Positions 49,640 through 61,900 of a stretch of 64,000 bases of DNA are shown piece after piece; the stretch's first letter is position 1, and each line of letters starts with the position of its first letter. The stretch comes from Malurus cyaneus samueli. Taxonomy: Eukaryota > Chordata > Aves > Passeriformes > Maluridae. The position numbers and the translations under genes are program-made. Below the pieces are notes generated by a model. That model saw nothing but the letters and a program-made list of their open reading frames with translations. It made no database searches and was not told where the DNA came from. The DNA lies in contig CM019237.1 in the NCBI GenBank assembly GCA_009741485.1, forward strand, positions 49,476,050 to 49,540,049. The letters are read 5' to 3'.

Positions 49640-50460
49640 TTTACAAACCTGTGGTTCATGTATTTAGGGAGACAACAAAAAAGGCCAAAACTCATCATGA
49701 GTTGAAACTGGCTAGTATTGCGCCACACAACTAAGACTTTTGAAAGTGTGTAAATAACAAGAGGAGGTGTGAGGAAAATATTGGACCGATACTTGTTGGA
49801 GATGGTCACCTGGCAAACAGGATGAAGGAAAAATGGATCCCTTCATTGCTTTTTTTTTTGTCTCAGTCTTTAATATCAATAATAGACCCTGGACTGCCTG
49901 GTCCTGAGGCAGAGTACTGCAGCTGTGGGAACAGTTAATGGCTTTCCATTTGTGGAAATTTTAAGGGGCCTTCAGTATCAACTGTATGTTCAGAAGTCCA
50001 TGAGCCTCGTGAATTTATCCCAGAGTAGTGAAGGACTTAGCAGGACCCCGTTCAATCCACTACCAAAAGGCTTGGTACACACTGACTGGGACCTGCTTGG
50101 GGCTGTTACAATTTACAAGAGGGAAGAGCCAGGAAATTACATACCTATTATTCTAACCTCAGGACTTGGAGTAATTGTGGAGAAAGTCATGCCGGGTGCA
50201 GCTGAAAGGCATTTGAATGGCAATGCATTCCTCAGGCACAGACAATGTGGTTTCACAAAGGGAAAGTCCTGCCTAACTAATTATATATCCTTCCACTATA
50301 AGCTTCCCTGCCTAGTGGATGAGGGAAAGGCAGTAGATGTAAGTTTTTTTTCCCCTGGATTTTAGTAAAGCTTTTGATATTATCCCTCCCAGCATCCAGC
50401 TGGGCAGGTGGTTTAACTGTGAGATGAGCAGGTACCTGGAGCTCTGAGTGAGGAACTGGT
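49640..50460 (+). mobile_element. CR1 LINE ORF2 (reverse transcriptase) remnant, plus strand
   Basis: A decayed copy of the CR1 second open reading frame, before and within the RT domain. Visible blocks in order are a Lys-rich block near 49,680-49,760, LVGDGHLANRMKEKW, a short gap, the Leu/Tyr-rich QLYVQKSM block, REEPGNYIPIILTS, HGFTKGKSCLTN-like CGFTKGKSCLTNYISF, then a frame break before KAFD-like and pos-SILL-like sequence. The longest open piece is 49925-50365 (146 codons). Stops and frameshifts show it is inactive. It covers internal CR1 sequence, unlike the other, 3'-end-only fragments in the window. Confidence 0.88.
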
Positions 50461-50712
50461 TGTTTTCTTTTTTCTTGTATCAATAATTCTACACTAAGGC
50501 TCTTTTTCTGGATGTAGCTTGGGAAGGATAAGAATATTTTGAAACTGCTACCCATATGGATTGACGCTTTTACAGTTATATGGGAATATGTCTTCAGAGA
50601 AGACATATTTTAATTACTGTTTTAAACCTAAGTGTGCAGCAATTTCTTTTTCAATCTTCATTTTCATGTCGTTTTGGAAGGGACATGCTAATGTACAGTT
50701 TTATTTCCTCAG

Positions 50713-50864
50713 ATGTACGAAATCAAAGAAGAAGGGGGAATGCTCAAAACATTAAATGAAATATGGTGTAAATTGACAGAACCTCTGCAACCCCAGGTGC
50801 CACAACAAGAAAATACCAAGATGAAAAACTTGTCCTACCCATTTTCCAGAGAAAAAATATATTT
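50713..50864 (+). CDS. ANO2: ANO2 exon: MYEIKEEGG to SYPFSREK
   Basis: 50 codons plus two bases between TTCCTCAG and GTGAGT. The peptide begins MYEIKEEGGMLKTLNEIWCK and ends KMKNLSYPFSREKIY(L). The Leu is completed across the junction. SYPFSREK is a strongly conserved anoctamin 1/2 motif. The middle part (LTEPLQPQVPQQENT) is the usual variable loop. Confidence 0.97.
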
Positions 50865-51989
50865 GTGAGTACTTTAAAATGTGACCAACAATGAAGAAAG
50901 GGGGAATGTATCATTTTAGCGTCATTTTTTCTACCCCTATTTCAGTGAAAATTCATAAATTCATCAAGCATATCTGGAAATCCTGAGGAAATATGTGAAG
51001 TTGTCAGATTTTCTGTGGATTAACAGAATCTAAGATGCAGAGACTTTCTGCCAGTGTTTCACTTGCTTCTGCTGGATAAGGCACTGGAAGCACTGCACCA
51101 AATAAAATATCCATCTGTTTAGCTTAAGAGGTAGAAATCCTCCCACCGAATTCCTGATTATTTGGTTAGGAATATTACTGCCTGTTTGGAAAAAAGAAAG
51201 AGCTAGTAGAAATATGGTGGTATTTTCCATCTTGATAGATTTATTGCAGCAATTAAAACTCAGCTAATAATATGCAGATAAGGAATTCTTGACACCTGCC
51301 CTTTCACTCAGAATAATATTTCTGGACCCAGTCTGACATTAAACACTCTTTTTTTTCCTCCTGGGTGTCGCCTTGTCTTTATGTTTGATAAATAAAATTC
51401 AGTAATAAAGACAGTGACCCACCATATCATTTATTGCCCTCTGACAATTTTAATTAATTCTGAATACAAGTCAAATTGATGGAGGAGAATAAACTGGGCA
51501 GCTAATTTCACATATGATGATTTTAAGGTTTAAGGGAAGGCATAATTCCAGTGGAATAGTTTTTGAAAGCAAGTGAAATGCTGAGTAGTGGACAGGAAAA
51601 GAGTAATGAACATCTGCATCAAGGTGGTTGACACCTAATAACATAACCTCAGCAGTGCTGAGGGCATGTTATAAGAAAAATATTAAAAGGTCATCTTCTG
51701 TAAAAATAGAGAGGTTCTTCTTACCCAAATGGCATTTTATATTAGCTAATAATTTTGCATTTTTATGCCCACCATCACTGCAATTCTGGTAGAACTCTGA
51801 ATGACTGGGTCTTAAACAGCACACTCTGTTACAATGCACTTTGTCTTCTATATTTCCTTTAAACATCTGTTTTTCTGATTAACAGTGGCTTCTAAGTGAA
51901 TTCTAAATTAGAATCTTGCATTCTGTCTTATTTGTTGCTTCCATGCCTTAATATAGAGCTATAGATTTTTCTTTTCCTCTATGTTTTAG
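50865..51989 (+). other. ANO2: ANO2 intron 5
   Basis: 1.1 kb without recognisable elements; acceptor ATGTTTTAG. Confidence 0.9.
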
Positions 51990-52044
51990 GTATAACATCA
52001 GAGACAAAAACACGTTTTTTGACAATGCTACCCGCAGCCGAATA
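51990..52044 (+). CDS. ANO2: ANO2 exon: FFDNATRSRI
   Basis: One base plus 18 codons between TTTTAG and GTAAGT: YNIRDKNTFFDNATRSRI. It matches human ANO2 apart from two conservative changes in the first six residues, and is clearly closer to ANO2 than to ANO1 (which has FFDSKTRSTI). Confidence 0.97.
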
Positions 52045-52561
52045 GTAAGTCAATAAAAGTAACATATCCTTCTGCAGAGTGGGATTTCCTAGTGGGATTT
52101 AGAATGGGATTTTTATGAGTGTTTCTGTTTTACCTTTGCCAATATCATCAATTTATGCATTTATCTGTTCTTGCAGAACACTAATTTCTGAAATATATGT
52201 ATGTAAGGAATTTTTTTCTGGAGCTGCTCAATGCTTCAGAGTTGTAAATGCTCTGCAGAGAAAGTACTGACTACTCTCCATTGCCTGAAGCTGTTTTCAG
52301 CCCTGTTCCTAATCTTTAATAGATTTTCTTCCATGTAGTCCTTGTATTTCCAATCGTTCTATAAGGATATGATACAATAGGATTTAGCCTACAAGTGTTC
52401 CAGCAGATAAGCCACCAATAAAATCTGCACAATTATTGAATATTTGTGCAAACCAACATTGCAGAAGCCACCTATTTTAAAGCTTTGTTTTATTGCTAAC
52501 TCCACGATGGAAGTCACTCTGAAAGAGGATTTGTGTTTTATCCCACTGTTCTTTCTTGCAG
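52045..52561 (+). other. ANO2: ANO2 intron 6
   Basis: 0.5 kb; nothing recognisable. Acceptor TTTCTTGCAG. Confidence 0.9.
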
Positions 52562-52610
52562 GTGAGAGAAATTTTGAAGCGCACATCTACAAAGGCCAGA
52601 AACAGCATGG
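52562..52610 (+). CDS. ANO2: ANO2 exon: VREILKRT segment
   Basis: 16 codons plus one base between TTGCAG and GTAAGG: VREILKRTSTKARNSM(G). EILKRT is conserved across ANO1 and ANO2; the Gly codon is completed by GC of the next exon. The intron-exon junction reads CAG|GTGAGAG, which resembles a donor, but only its use as an acceptor keeps the frame. Confidence 0.95.
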
Positions 52611-55456
52611 GTAAGGTGGAGAGAAGAGAATTAGAGGTGTTCTTTAGAAATGAATTGTTTAGGTGCCTCACAGAGTATTGATTTTTCTAGCAGGACACAA
52701 AATATGCTGGCACATTTTCACAAAAAAAAAATAGAGATGGAAATAAATGTTTTTTTTCTGAGACACAAAATCAGAATTTCTGGTCCATGGTTTGGATAGG
52801 ATGTGGTAATTGGAGCTGGCTTTTCATTCCTACAGGTGCAGCATCTGGCACATAACTCTCATTTCATGAATTGTTATAAAATTGGATTTGATTATTGTAT
52901 GATGTGCTTTGGAAAATTCAGATGTTGTATTATTTCTTGCAGGAGCATATTTTTCTTGCCATTTCAATGGAATGAATGCATCTTTCCAGGTTACTTTTAT
53001 TACTTCAGCTTTAAAAATCACCCCCTGAGTTGCCTAGTGAAATATATGACCTAAGTATGGCTGGTTTGAAGACACTTTTGGGATAACAATGAAATATTTG
53101 GAGCTTGAAGTTCAGAATTTATTTAATTTTCTCAAGGTTCAGAATTTATACAGGTGTACTTATTCTCTTTTCTCTCCTCTTTTCCCTCATCCACTGTGGG
53201 ATCATGACACACATCTCCCTAGTGGAAAAGAAGTGATGGTGCTCCTTGTCTGACATATTTTCTGGAAATCTTTCTGTAAACTTGACCACTTATGGACAGA
53301 TCTCAATGCTCAAGGGTAATGTTCCTGGCGAAAAGAATGTTTTGCACCAAGATTCTGCACAGTCTTGGTGTGATTTTATGCAGGGAAGCTGCATTAACAC
53401 ATTTTTGGTACAGGAAAATATATTGATTAAATTTCCCTGAATGGGAGATTTTGTTTTCTTAAATTACATGAAAAGCATAACAAAAGGAAAGCCACCAAAA
53501 GCTCTTTCTCTTTTTCAACCAAAGCCACTTGCTTTTTCTCAGTACAAACTTGAAAAATGATGATTGTCACACCATTTCCTTTAAAAAATAGAGAATTTGG
53601 TATTAAAAATGTCAGGCTTTCTCCATTTCTAAAACATTATTTGGCAAGTATCTGCTTTTTTAACCGTTTACTCAGTGTTGTTCTATATTTTGATCTGCTC
53701 AAAAGGTTCCAGTGGGACAGTAGAGACGAATGCTGCCTTATCTTTCTGGATTGTATCAGCTGGCATGCTGGGAATCCTCCTGGAGACTTTGGAATTTGTT
53801 GGGAAGAAAAACTGAGAGAAGTAACCTTTCCTACAAGGACAGAGTAGGAAGGGAATGAGCACTTTGCCAATGAAAATATCTGACCCTTCAGATATTCTCA
53901 ACTTGAATATCTTATTCTGGTTTATAGTGGAGTAACAGCCATCAGTAGAGATCAAAGGACTAATAATAATTTTTCAGGAATTTTTTAAGGATTTTTTTCA
54001 GAAATTTCTTTTTTAACTCTAAGGTGAAAGTACAGACTGATGAACTTCAAGATCAGATCAGCTCAAGATCTTATTTGACATGAAGTAACTATTTTAACAT
54101 TCCCATCCTTTCCATCTTTCTGGAAACTTGATTGTGTACCATGTTCGACCTAAATTCACTCATCCCTTTGATCTTCTGAGTTTCTGCCCCGAAAGTCCCA
54201 TGTTTCAAATGTCACAAAGGCTTTTCCAGTCTCACTGGTCTTCAGCTTAAAACCACTCATCAGGAGAGGTTTAAAATAATTTTGTTCTTTTTAAAAAATA
54301 AAAGATCATGGTTTACTTTGCACAAGAGGCAGGACAGTGATGTTGGAAGTGCTTATAGCACTTTGGTGTTCTTAAACATTTTTTATAATACAATAGAATG
54401 AAAATAACAACACTTCAAATACATTTGCTTATGGATTTTTTAACATTTCTGTAAGGCTGAATCTGATTCTACTCATATGGTACAAGGAAGGTTTATTTTC
54501 TTCTGGCATAACTCTGAACCACTGAAAATTTGCAAACATTGAATGCTTTCAGAAGCAGGCTTGACACTACCCAAGCAGGATTTCCTGATTCTATAAATGC
54601 ATGTAGTTGTCTTTGTAACAAGGAAGGCATTTATTGGTGCTGCCTAACATCTCTGATGAAAGGGGTTTTCCAAATATTTCAGAATGATGTGTAATTTGAC
54701 TATTGAATGTTCTTCATTGCCAAAGACATGCTAGATGGTTTTACTTTTTTCTTGGCATTGAAAGAAAAGAGGTCTTTTATACATATATAGAATAAATTAC
54801 TAATTATTATAAATTGCTTGTCTTTGGTGCTTCTTATAGAATTGTTTACACCTGCAGAGACTGAGGATGGAATTGCTATATGAGTTGCAGGTCTTGAGAG
54901 CCACCAGGAAACTTGTGTCTGTCTATAGGTGCTGCAGTCGCTTCCTAAATTCCCTGGAAGTGTCCAAGGCCGGGTTGGATGGGGCTCTGAGCAACCTGGT
55001 CTGGTGGAAGGTGTCCCTGCCCATGGCAGAGGGACAGGAACTGGCTGATCTTTCAGGTCCCTTCCAATGCAAACCATTTTATGTTTCTATAACCATAAAC
55101 TTATGTGAGAATGTTTTAAATTGCCAGTAGGGATCCATGGTTCTGATCACTGTAAAGATTCAAGAATGACTTCTGGATCCTTTGCTCCTCAGTCATGTGG
55201 TTCTTTGCTATCAGGGTGAAAAAGTAGTCAGTCTTTGTACTGTGCTGTTCACTGAAGATAAAGCACTTTATGAAAATGAGGTGCCCTGAAAAATGTTTTG
55301 CACAGCCAGGAACTGCTGTGTTGCTCTATTCTCATAGTGACTACTGTCAGTAATACAGCTCCATCCCCTTTGAAACATCAGGAAATGAAATCTGTAATAA
55401 TATGTTTTCTGTTCAATTGTGTCTGTTGACCACCTGAATTTTTCTTTTTCTTTTAG
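52611..55456 (+). other. ANO2: ANO2 intron 7
   Basis: 2.8 kb containing a plus-strand CR1 tail (54945-55093). No coding exon seen. Acceptor TTTTCTTTTAG. Confidence 0.88.
54945..55093 (+). mobile_element. CR1 LINE 3' fragment, plus strand
   Basis: Contains TGTCCAAGGCCGGGTTGGAT, GGGGCTCTGAGCAACCTGGT and GGAAGGTGTCCCTGCCCATG, and ends GGTCCCTTCCAATGCAAACC with a degenerate ATTTTATG tail. CR1 3' end. Confidence 0.93.
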
Positions 55457-55512
55457 GCATTGGCACGTTAATAGCAAACAATGTTTATGATGCAGCCTAC
55501 CCACTTCACGAT
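55457..55512 (+). CDS. ANO2: ANO2 exon: IANN..AAYPLHD
   Basis: Two bases plus 18 codons between TTTTAG and GTACGT: (G)IGTLIANNVYDAAYPLHD. AAYPLHD is invariant in ANO1/ANO2; IANN is ANO2-like. The donor GTACGT is slightly non-consensus but fits the phase. Confidence 0.97.
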
Positions 55513-55764
55513 GTACGTATGTCCTATTAATTATTATTACTCAGGAGACATCAATTCATAGATATTAATATGTGCTGCCTGTGACAATGAAAATCTCTTC
55601 TAATCTCTTCTACACTAAGTGTAGTTCTAATATGAAAACTCTTATAGAATTACATTCCAAGTTGTGACCTAAAAGTAAAATCAACAATGTAGGAAGAGCT
55701 GAGCAACCTTTTATTTAGTTTTATCTGGTTTTACATCAGTTATTAAACTATTTTCTTTCCCCAG
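55513..55764 (+). other. ANO2: ANO2 intron 8 (252 bp)
   Basis: A short intron, the smallest in the window. Acceptor TTCCCCAG. Confidence 0.93.
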
Positions 55765-55806
55765 GGTGAATATGAAGGCCAAAATGAAGTCATGAATGAA
55801 AGAAAG
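55765..55806 (+). CDS. ANO2: ANO2 42-nt exon: GEYEGQNEVMNERK
   Basis: 14 codons in phase 0 between CCCCAG and GTAAAA. It links LHD to LLYQEWARYG as in human ANO2 (GEYD..MNDRK). The acidic, variable centre is normal for this linker. Confidence 0.96.
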
Positions 55807-58800
55807 GTAAAATACATTGCAAGATTATTGCAAGATTTATTTCATATGAAATTTAATGTGGTAAATGTGAATTAATGTTCTAAATATCACTGTAAAGTAT
55901 TAGCCATTGTACAAAGAAATAAGTGCTCTTACAAATGCATACATTTTTGGCATTACATATTTTTCTTTATTTTTGCATAGAAAAATGTTTTTACAGGATT
56001 TTTATAAAGTCTTCTTCTAAAGTGTGTTAATAAATTTAATTTGATATTTACATTTTGAAATACTTCCAGTTTTCCTCTTCATGCATAGACAAGATTCTTC
56101 TACGTTTCAGGAAACAAAAGTTGTTAAATAATGTAATAATTTTCTTCTCATAACCAAATGCTATTAGAGAGCAGTGGTTACTAAAATAAAACATAGTTGT
56201 ACTTTTCATTTGATTGTGTATTTAATTCAATTGCATGCAATTTCTAAAAATCTGCTTCCAATTATTTTTCAAATGAAGTCTCTAGCTATCAAAAGACATT
56301 TGAAAACAGATCAACCCTCAAGAGAAACAGTGTGAATTCAGACTGTGCTTAATAAATATGCTCATTTTTAGAAATGGGGAAAAAACCCATTTAATGACTG
56401 TAATCAATTAAGATCCATTCTATACTGTTCTCTAATGTTTGCTCATTTTATTTTCCTTGATATGAAAACAATAGGGTAGTGAATGTAGAGGGAAAATAAT
56501 AGGGAGAGAAAGAGGAGGAGGGAAGATTTAAGAAAAAGGGAATGTTTGGATACCTCCAATATTTACTATACTATAAAGATTGAGCTCATACAAACTGAGG
56601 TCATACATCTGATTTCTCTAATGCTGAATTAGTGACATTTGAAAACATAATCTTTGTAGTTTTTGGTTAATAATATTGCCATTCAGCCACTAGATGTCTT
56701 CATGTGCCGTATACAACTTAATTTTGTGTATGAACCTTGGTAAGCAAAACAAAATTAGAAAGCAAACTATAAGAAGGTTTTTATTTGTGTCTGTTACTTT
56801 GAACTTTTTGTTTTTGAAGGAATTCTTTGCTCTGGACTTGCAGAATTTTCTCTGAGCAAGTGATAGAGATCCAGCAATGGAAGGCAGCACCACGGATTAC
56901 TGACTTAAAGAAAAAAAATTAGAGAAAAAAATTAAATGAGCATTAGTCAGTGGAGAAAGATTGGGAACTATTGAATGGGGTGGAAGAGGGCCTAGAAAGA
57001 CCAGTGTCTGGAAAAATATTCCCCCTACTACTTGTATTTTGTGCTTCCCTCTCTTTATTCTGCCTATTAGGCTCAGTTATGAAGTGTTAAGTATTAAAAA
57101 CATAAAAGCTTCTTTCCAGAAATACTTCATTGATTATTCACATATGTCCCTGCTGCCTAGGCACTGAATCTTCTGTAGTATTCCTAGGCATAACATCATC
57201 TGTTTTCTATCTGAATCTAATAGTCTCAGTGTTTAATTTCCTGAAGAACCCTGATCAGGTTTAAAAGAAAGGAGGGTAATTTTGAGCTTTTTCTTTTTTT
57301 TTTTCTTCTGCCCTCTTCTATTTTGCCCATTATAACTTATCTGTATCTTCCTTTTCAATTTTCTCTTGTATAAGCCCCCAAAATGAACTGAGAGTCCATA
57401 TGGGATACTTATGCCAATAAGGCTGCAGAAGTAATTAAGGTTTCTGTAGCAGTTTACAACATAAAAGGTTAATCCTTATCAACCTTCTTTAGGATTTCCT
57501 TGGAGCAAATGCACAGTGAAACAATTCTTTTGTCACATCGTATAAGAATCAGTGATCTGCAGTCAATGAAACCATCAAACTGAGATAGTTTTAGTCTTTC
57601 CTGAAAGTGTTGACTGGAGTAAAAGAATTTCTCAGTTTCAGTGGGATTTTTGCTCTAAAAAAATCTTTTAAAGAAAGCTATTGAACAGTAGAATGGCAAT
57701 GATTCATCATAAGCATAAACACTGGTTTAGTCTTCTTTAAGTTTCTGACCCACTGGCAACTTGTAACCCTTCATTGCTGCTCCTATGTCTGACATTAAAA
57801 AATCCATGAGGGTTTTGTAACCTTCCTGGGAAATATGCTCCAACAGCATCCCTATTATTTGCAGCAGATTAGCAAATTATTATAAACTTACAGAAATAAC
57901 CTGTTCCAAAATGGAATGCTATTTTAGAAAGAATTTTCTTTTTGCTCTTCAAATTCCATTCCGTAGCTGTGCTCAAAGCAGCCTTTGGGTAGTTTAAGCA
58001 TTTAATAGTTTCAACTTTCTTCTTTTGTATATTTGAGTGAATGCATTTCTTAGAATGATTATTTGAGGAAATAAATAACATTTTGTAGGTGATACTGTGG
58101 GGTAATGGCAAGGGATGCTTTTGAATAGGGGACAACAAGTATTCGTTTGAAAATAGCAGCAGCCAGGACAATCCTCTTCAATGAAGCTGTGTCACATAGA
58201 TCACAGCAATGAAAGAGGGAGTAAGAAAACTATCTCAAATTCTTTGCCATTGCAGTTGAGTGTATTGTGGTCAATCTGCCACAGGTTCTGCAAGGTTTGC
58301 TTTCATCCCTGACCCTGTTCCAGCTGGATTCCTCCCCCTGCCAGAAGTTTCTGTGGGATCTGGGCTTTTCTTTGGGCTCTCTGTAAGCTGTGGGTGAATT
58401 TGCACATTCAACAGCAGACATGACCTTGTCTGATGTCCTCAGCACAGGGAGATAAGTGGCTTTTCTATGTGCTCTACTGGGGTATAGCAGCCCCAGGAGA
58501 AAAGCAGGAGAGCAGACTTGTTTTGCCACATTTATTACCTCTGGGTAATACACCCCAGTTTCCCAGTGTTGAACTCTTAACTTCGGTTCATTTCACCCTG
58601 GCCTGGGAAACACTGGTCAGTGACTTATCTACAGTGTGATTCCAGACATTTAATAAATTACAGCAAAGAAGAATTGCACTCTGTAAATAGGAAAAATGTA
58701 CTTGTATGGAAAACTGCTCTTATGTTTTGTTTTGGTTTTGGTGTAAATATTTTTAAGTCTTAGAAGATGTTTGTGAAAACAGAAGGGGCAACTTGCTTCA

Positions 58801-58838
58801 AGATAATTTTCAGTTAGTTTTTTTTTTTCTTCCTTTAG
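55807..58838 (+). other. ANO2: ANO2 intron 9
   Basis: 3.0 kb, AT-rich, with no repeat or exon I can name. Acceptor TTTTTTTCTTCCTTTAG. Confidence 0.88.
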
Positions 58839-58903
58839 TTGCTGTATCAAGAATGGGCAAGATATGGAGTCTTTTACAAGTTTCAGCCTATTGATCTCAT
58901 AAG
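58839..58903 (+). CDS. ANO2: ANO2 exon: LLYQEWARYGVFYKFQPIDL
   Basis: 21 codons plus two bases (AG, first two bases of an Arg codon) between CTTTAG and GTAATG. The peptide is identical to what I recall of human ANO2 over its whole length. It is the last part of the cytoplasmic dimerisation domain before the first membrane segment; the expected next exon (KYFGEKIG...) is not in the window. Confidence 0.97.
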
Positions 58904-61900
58904 GTAATGTAGACTTTTATGAAATACCAAAGGACCTGGTTCTGATGTGATACAGATTAATTAATTTCCACTTCAGTAAATTAAATCTTGGATTGATCAG
59001 AACATTAAAAATAATACTCTCACTACTTTTGTGAGTCTGATGATAATTTACTATAACAAAAATACACTCAACAATTATTACCTATGCTTTTGTATAATGC
59101 TTGTTTCTGGAAGAATGTCATACTTCAGGTTTTGGGGGTTTTAAGTACTGATTGGTTCTAAGGAGAGGAATTGCCATTTACATTGATGAATTTTTATTGG
59201 AGAGTATGGTCACAAAATCTGGTGAATAATCAGAAGCTGGTGTTCACATCATGAATCACTGTGAAAATATTTGACAGTTTTGAAATTGAATTGATTTGGG
59301 TTTTTTTACTTCTGGTTTTACTAGTTTAATTCATCTGAACACATCCATATGTGTTTCCAGTGGGTTTTTTTTTTGTATATTTATGAATTTTTTCTTTACA
59401 AACACAGAATAAGTTGGCTTTAAAATAAGACAAAACAAACCAGCCACGATTTTCAAGGATTTCCCAAAATATCTAAAAGAAAGCCAAAACAAAACATTTT
59501 TTGTTGTATTGTATTTTGTTTGTACTGTAAATACTGAGTAAATAAATGAGAAAACTGCTGACTAGAAATGTTCTTATATAAGATGCCTGTCTAGAAAGAA
59601 ATAAGCTGGGATATTAGGAAATAGAAGAAACCTCAACAAATACATGTTTCATGATTTTTTTTTGTAGCTATATGAAAGATGGCGTTTACTACCATTTATC
59701 TTTTGAATAATCGAACTCCTACTATTTTTTATTGTATGATCTGCCCCTGTGTGATTACCTGCAAAAGCTGGTGTTGGTAATATGGATGGTCAATAAACCT
59801 TGTAAAATATTTTTGTTATATTTTCAGTTAAATATTAAATACTGCACGTTGTTTTTCATGGAGTTAAACACTAACTATTAATGTGAGAGGAACTGCTCCT
59901 TCTTGGGAGCAAGATGTTTCAAAGTGGCAAGTGGAAGAGGGTCCACAAACCCTACTGAGGTTCTGCAAGTCTTTGAAATTTCGTCTTTTGTTTGCCTCCA
60001 AGGTTTTGAGGCAATATTTGTGTACTTTTTATCGAGCAGTTCTTCTGGGGCGGGCTCCAGTATGGAATAGGTAAACTCAGAGTGAGGTTATGACACCTGC
60101 TGTGTTGTTAGTAAATATTACAAGTTTTCAATGAAACTGTGACTGACTAGAGGAATTCTCATGTTTTAGCAGACCTGACAGCTCAGCTGAGTTAAAAATA
60201 GAGGCTCATCTGCTTGCACTCCATCTTCATTTGCATTTTGCTGTCTCCATTATAATGTTTCACTGTGCTGATACGATTTCATAGAAATTCTGTGGTTTAA
60301 ACTTCTGTGAGAAACAAAAAGAACACCAGACATGTGCAATTGATGTCTGTTCTCAGAGATGATTTTTCTTGCTTTTATCTTCCATATTTTGTTTGACTGC
60401 AAGTTTGTTACCACTAAAATAAATGTGTTTTTTATTTCCTGAGTAATGTTAGAGATTTAGAGATTTAGTGTGGATACACCTGGAGAATGGCCACCCCTCT
60501 CTATCTGCCAGTGAAGTAGGTTTCTTCATTTTTGTACCATGGGCATATTTGAGTTCAGCCTTGATGTGGATGCTTATTGCCTTGGCAGACATCAGTCACA
60601 CTTTGTGCTTTTTGATCATCTACTGTGACTCTCTCTTCTTAGATTGCCTAGATTATACCCAACTTTTTCTTCTGGTTTTCTGGTGTAGCTTAAGTTTATA
60701 TTCAGGCTTTGATGGACAGATGAAGAAGAATTTATCTTTCTTTATACTCAAAGCCTGTCCTGCCTGCTGTTTTCAAATACATTAACTCCTCTGAAGTATG
60801 CTGCTTAAATAATACTCACATTCCCAAATCATTTTGAGCTTTTAGTCTAACATTTTAGTACAGCTTGTAAGCTATTTTTAACTATTCCTTTTTCACTCTT
60901 ATTCCATAGGAATGCTAACTGAAGGTCATTCTTTAATTCAAATGCCGATATTGGGAGATTAGATGTGGCACTGTAGAATTATTATAGATTATCCTTGGTG
61001 CCTCAGCACTTTCCTTCTGACCACACAGTTGTTGCCATTTCCCAGATGACTGTACACCAAAGATAGGAGACACATACTTGTTATTCTCACTTTTAGGGCA
61101 GACTGGGGATTCTCTTCTAAGGTGTGTCATCCTCAGGGAATTTAACTGCATTGTCAGTCTTGGAAAATTTTTTAGTTCATAATAACAAAAGGAATTAATG
61201 TGCCATTATAAAATTCACTTACAGTTCCATTCACTCCTGTCTCCTATTCTGTAAAAATATCTTTCTCTTGCTTTGTGGACCTCTTTGGGCTATAAGAAAA
61301 AGCAAACTTTTTAAAAAGAAAATGCAGCTTTGAGTAAGAAGGATTTCACCAGATTGGAGCACAGTGAGTGTTACGTATTTCTATTCTACAGCAGAATGAT
61401 TTCAGTTAAAGGCTTAAAGGAAATATATAGTGCAGATTGTGCAAATAGCATCGTGAATTGAAGTTTGATTTGTAAGATATTATAACACCTCATCTCTCAG
61501 TGCACATCCAGATATAAAACTACATTGTTTGGAACAGTCTGCCTGATGCAGTGCTTTATTTTCAAATATGTATGAATGTCTAAATATGAATTTAAACTCT
61601 TTTTTTTTTGTTTTTTTTTCACATGAAGAGGGTGATAAACTTTTTGGAGAGAAAAATTATGAATTATTTGCTAAAAGGTGTCTTAGGCAAAAAGTCCTGA
61701 AAATGGTTTACATCATCTCAGTCATCTCAGGAAGTCCTGAGGGATATATTAAAAGGTAGAGAATGAAAACTGCAGTTTTAGACTGAACAGAACTCTGGGG
61801 ATCTGTCACTCTGTGTGATTCTAACACACATTTTTTGTCATCTTAATTTCAGTATTGTTTTTTATGAGAGAGGAGTTTCTCTAGGGTGACTTTTTTTTGT

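Larger units (their letters stand above)
47133..50712 (+). other. ANO2: ANO2 intron 4
   Basis: 3.6 kb with the second direct-repeat copy (47375-47515) and a CR1 reverse-transcriptase remnant (49640-50460). About 47.6-49.6 kb shows no element or gene I can name. Confidence 0.87.

Noticed and set aside
61634..61680. DKLFGEKNYELFAKR frame resembling the next ANO2 exon (KYFGEKIGLYFAWLG)
   Set aside because: About half of 14 residues agree and it lies where the next exon is expected, after a poly-T tract. But no AG acceptor gives the required phase in this frame, the similarity stops after 12-14 residues, and neighbouring ANO2 exons are almost identical to human. Treated as chance.
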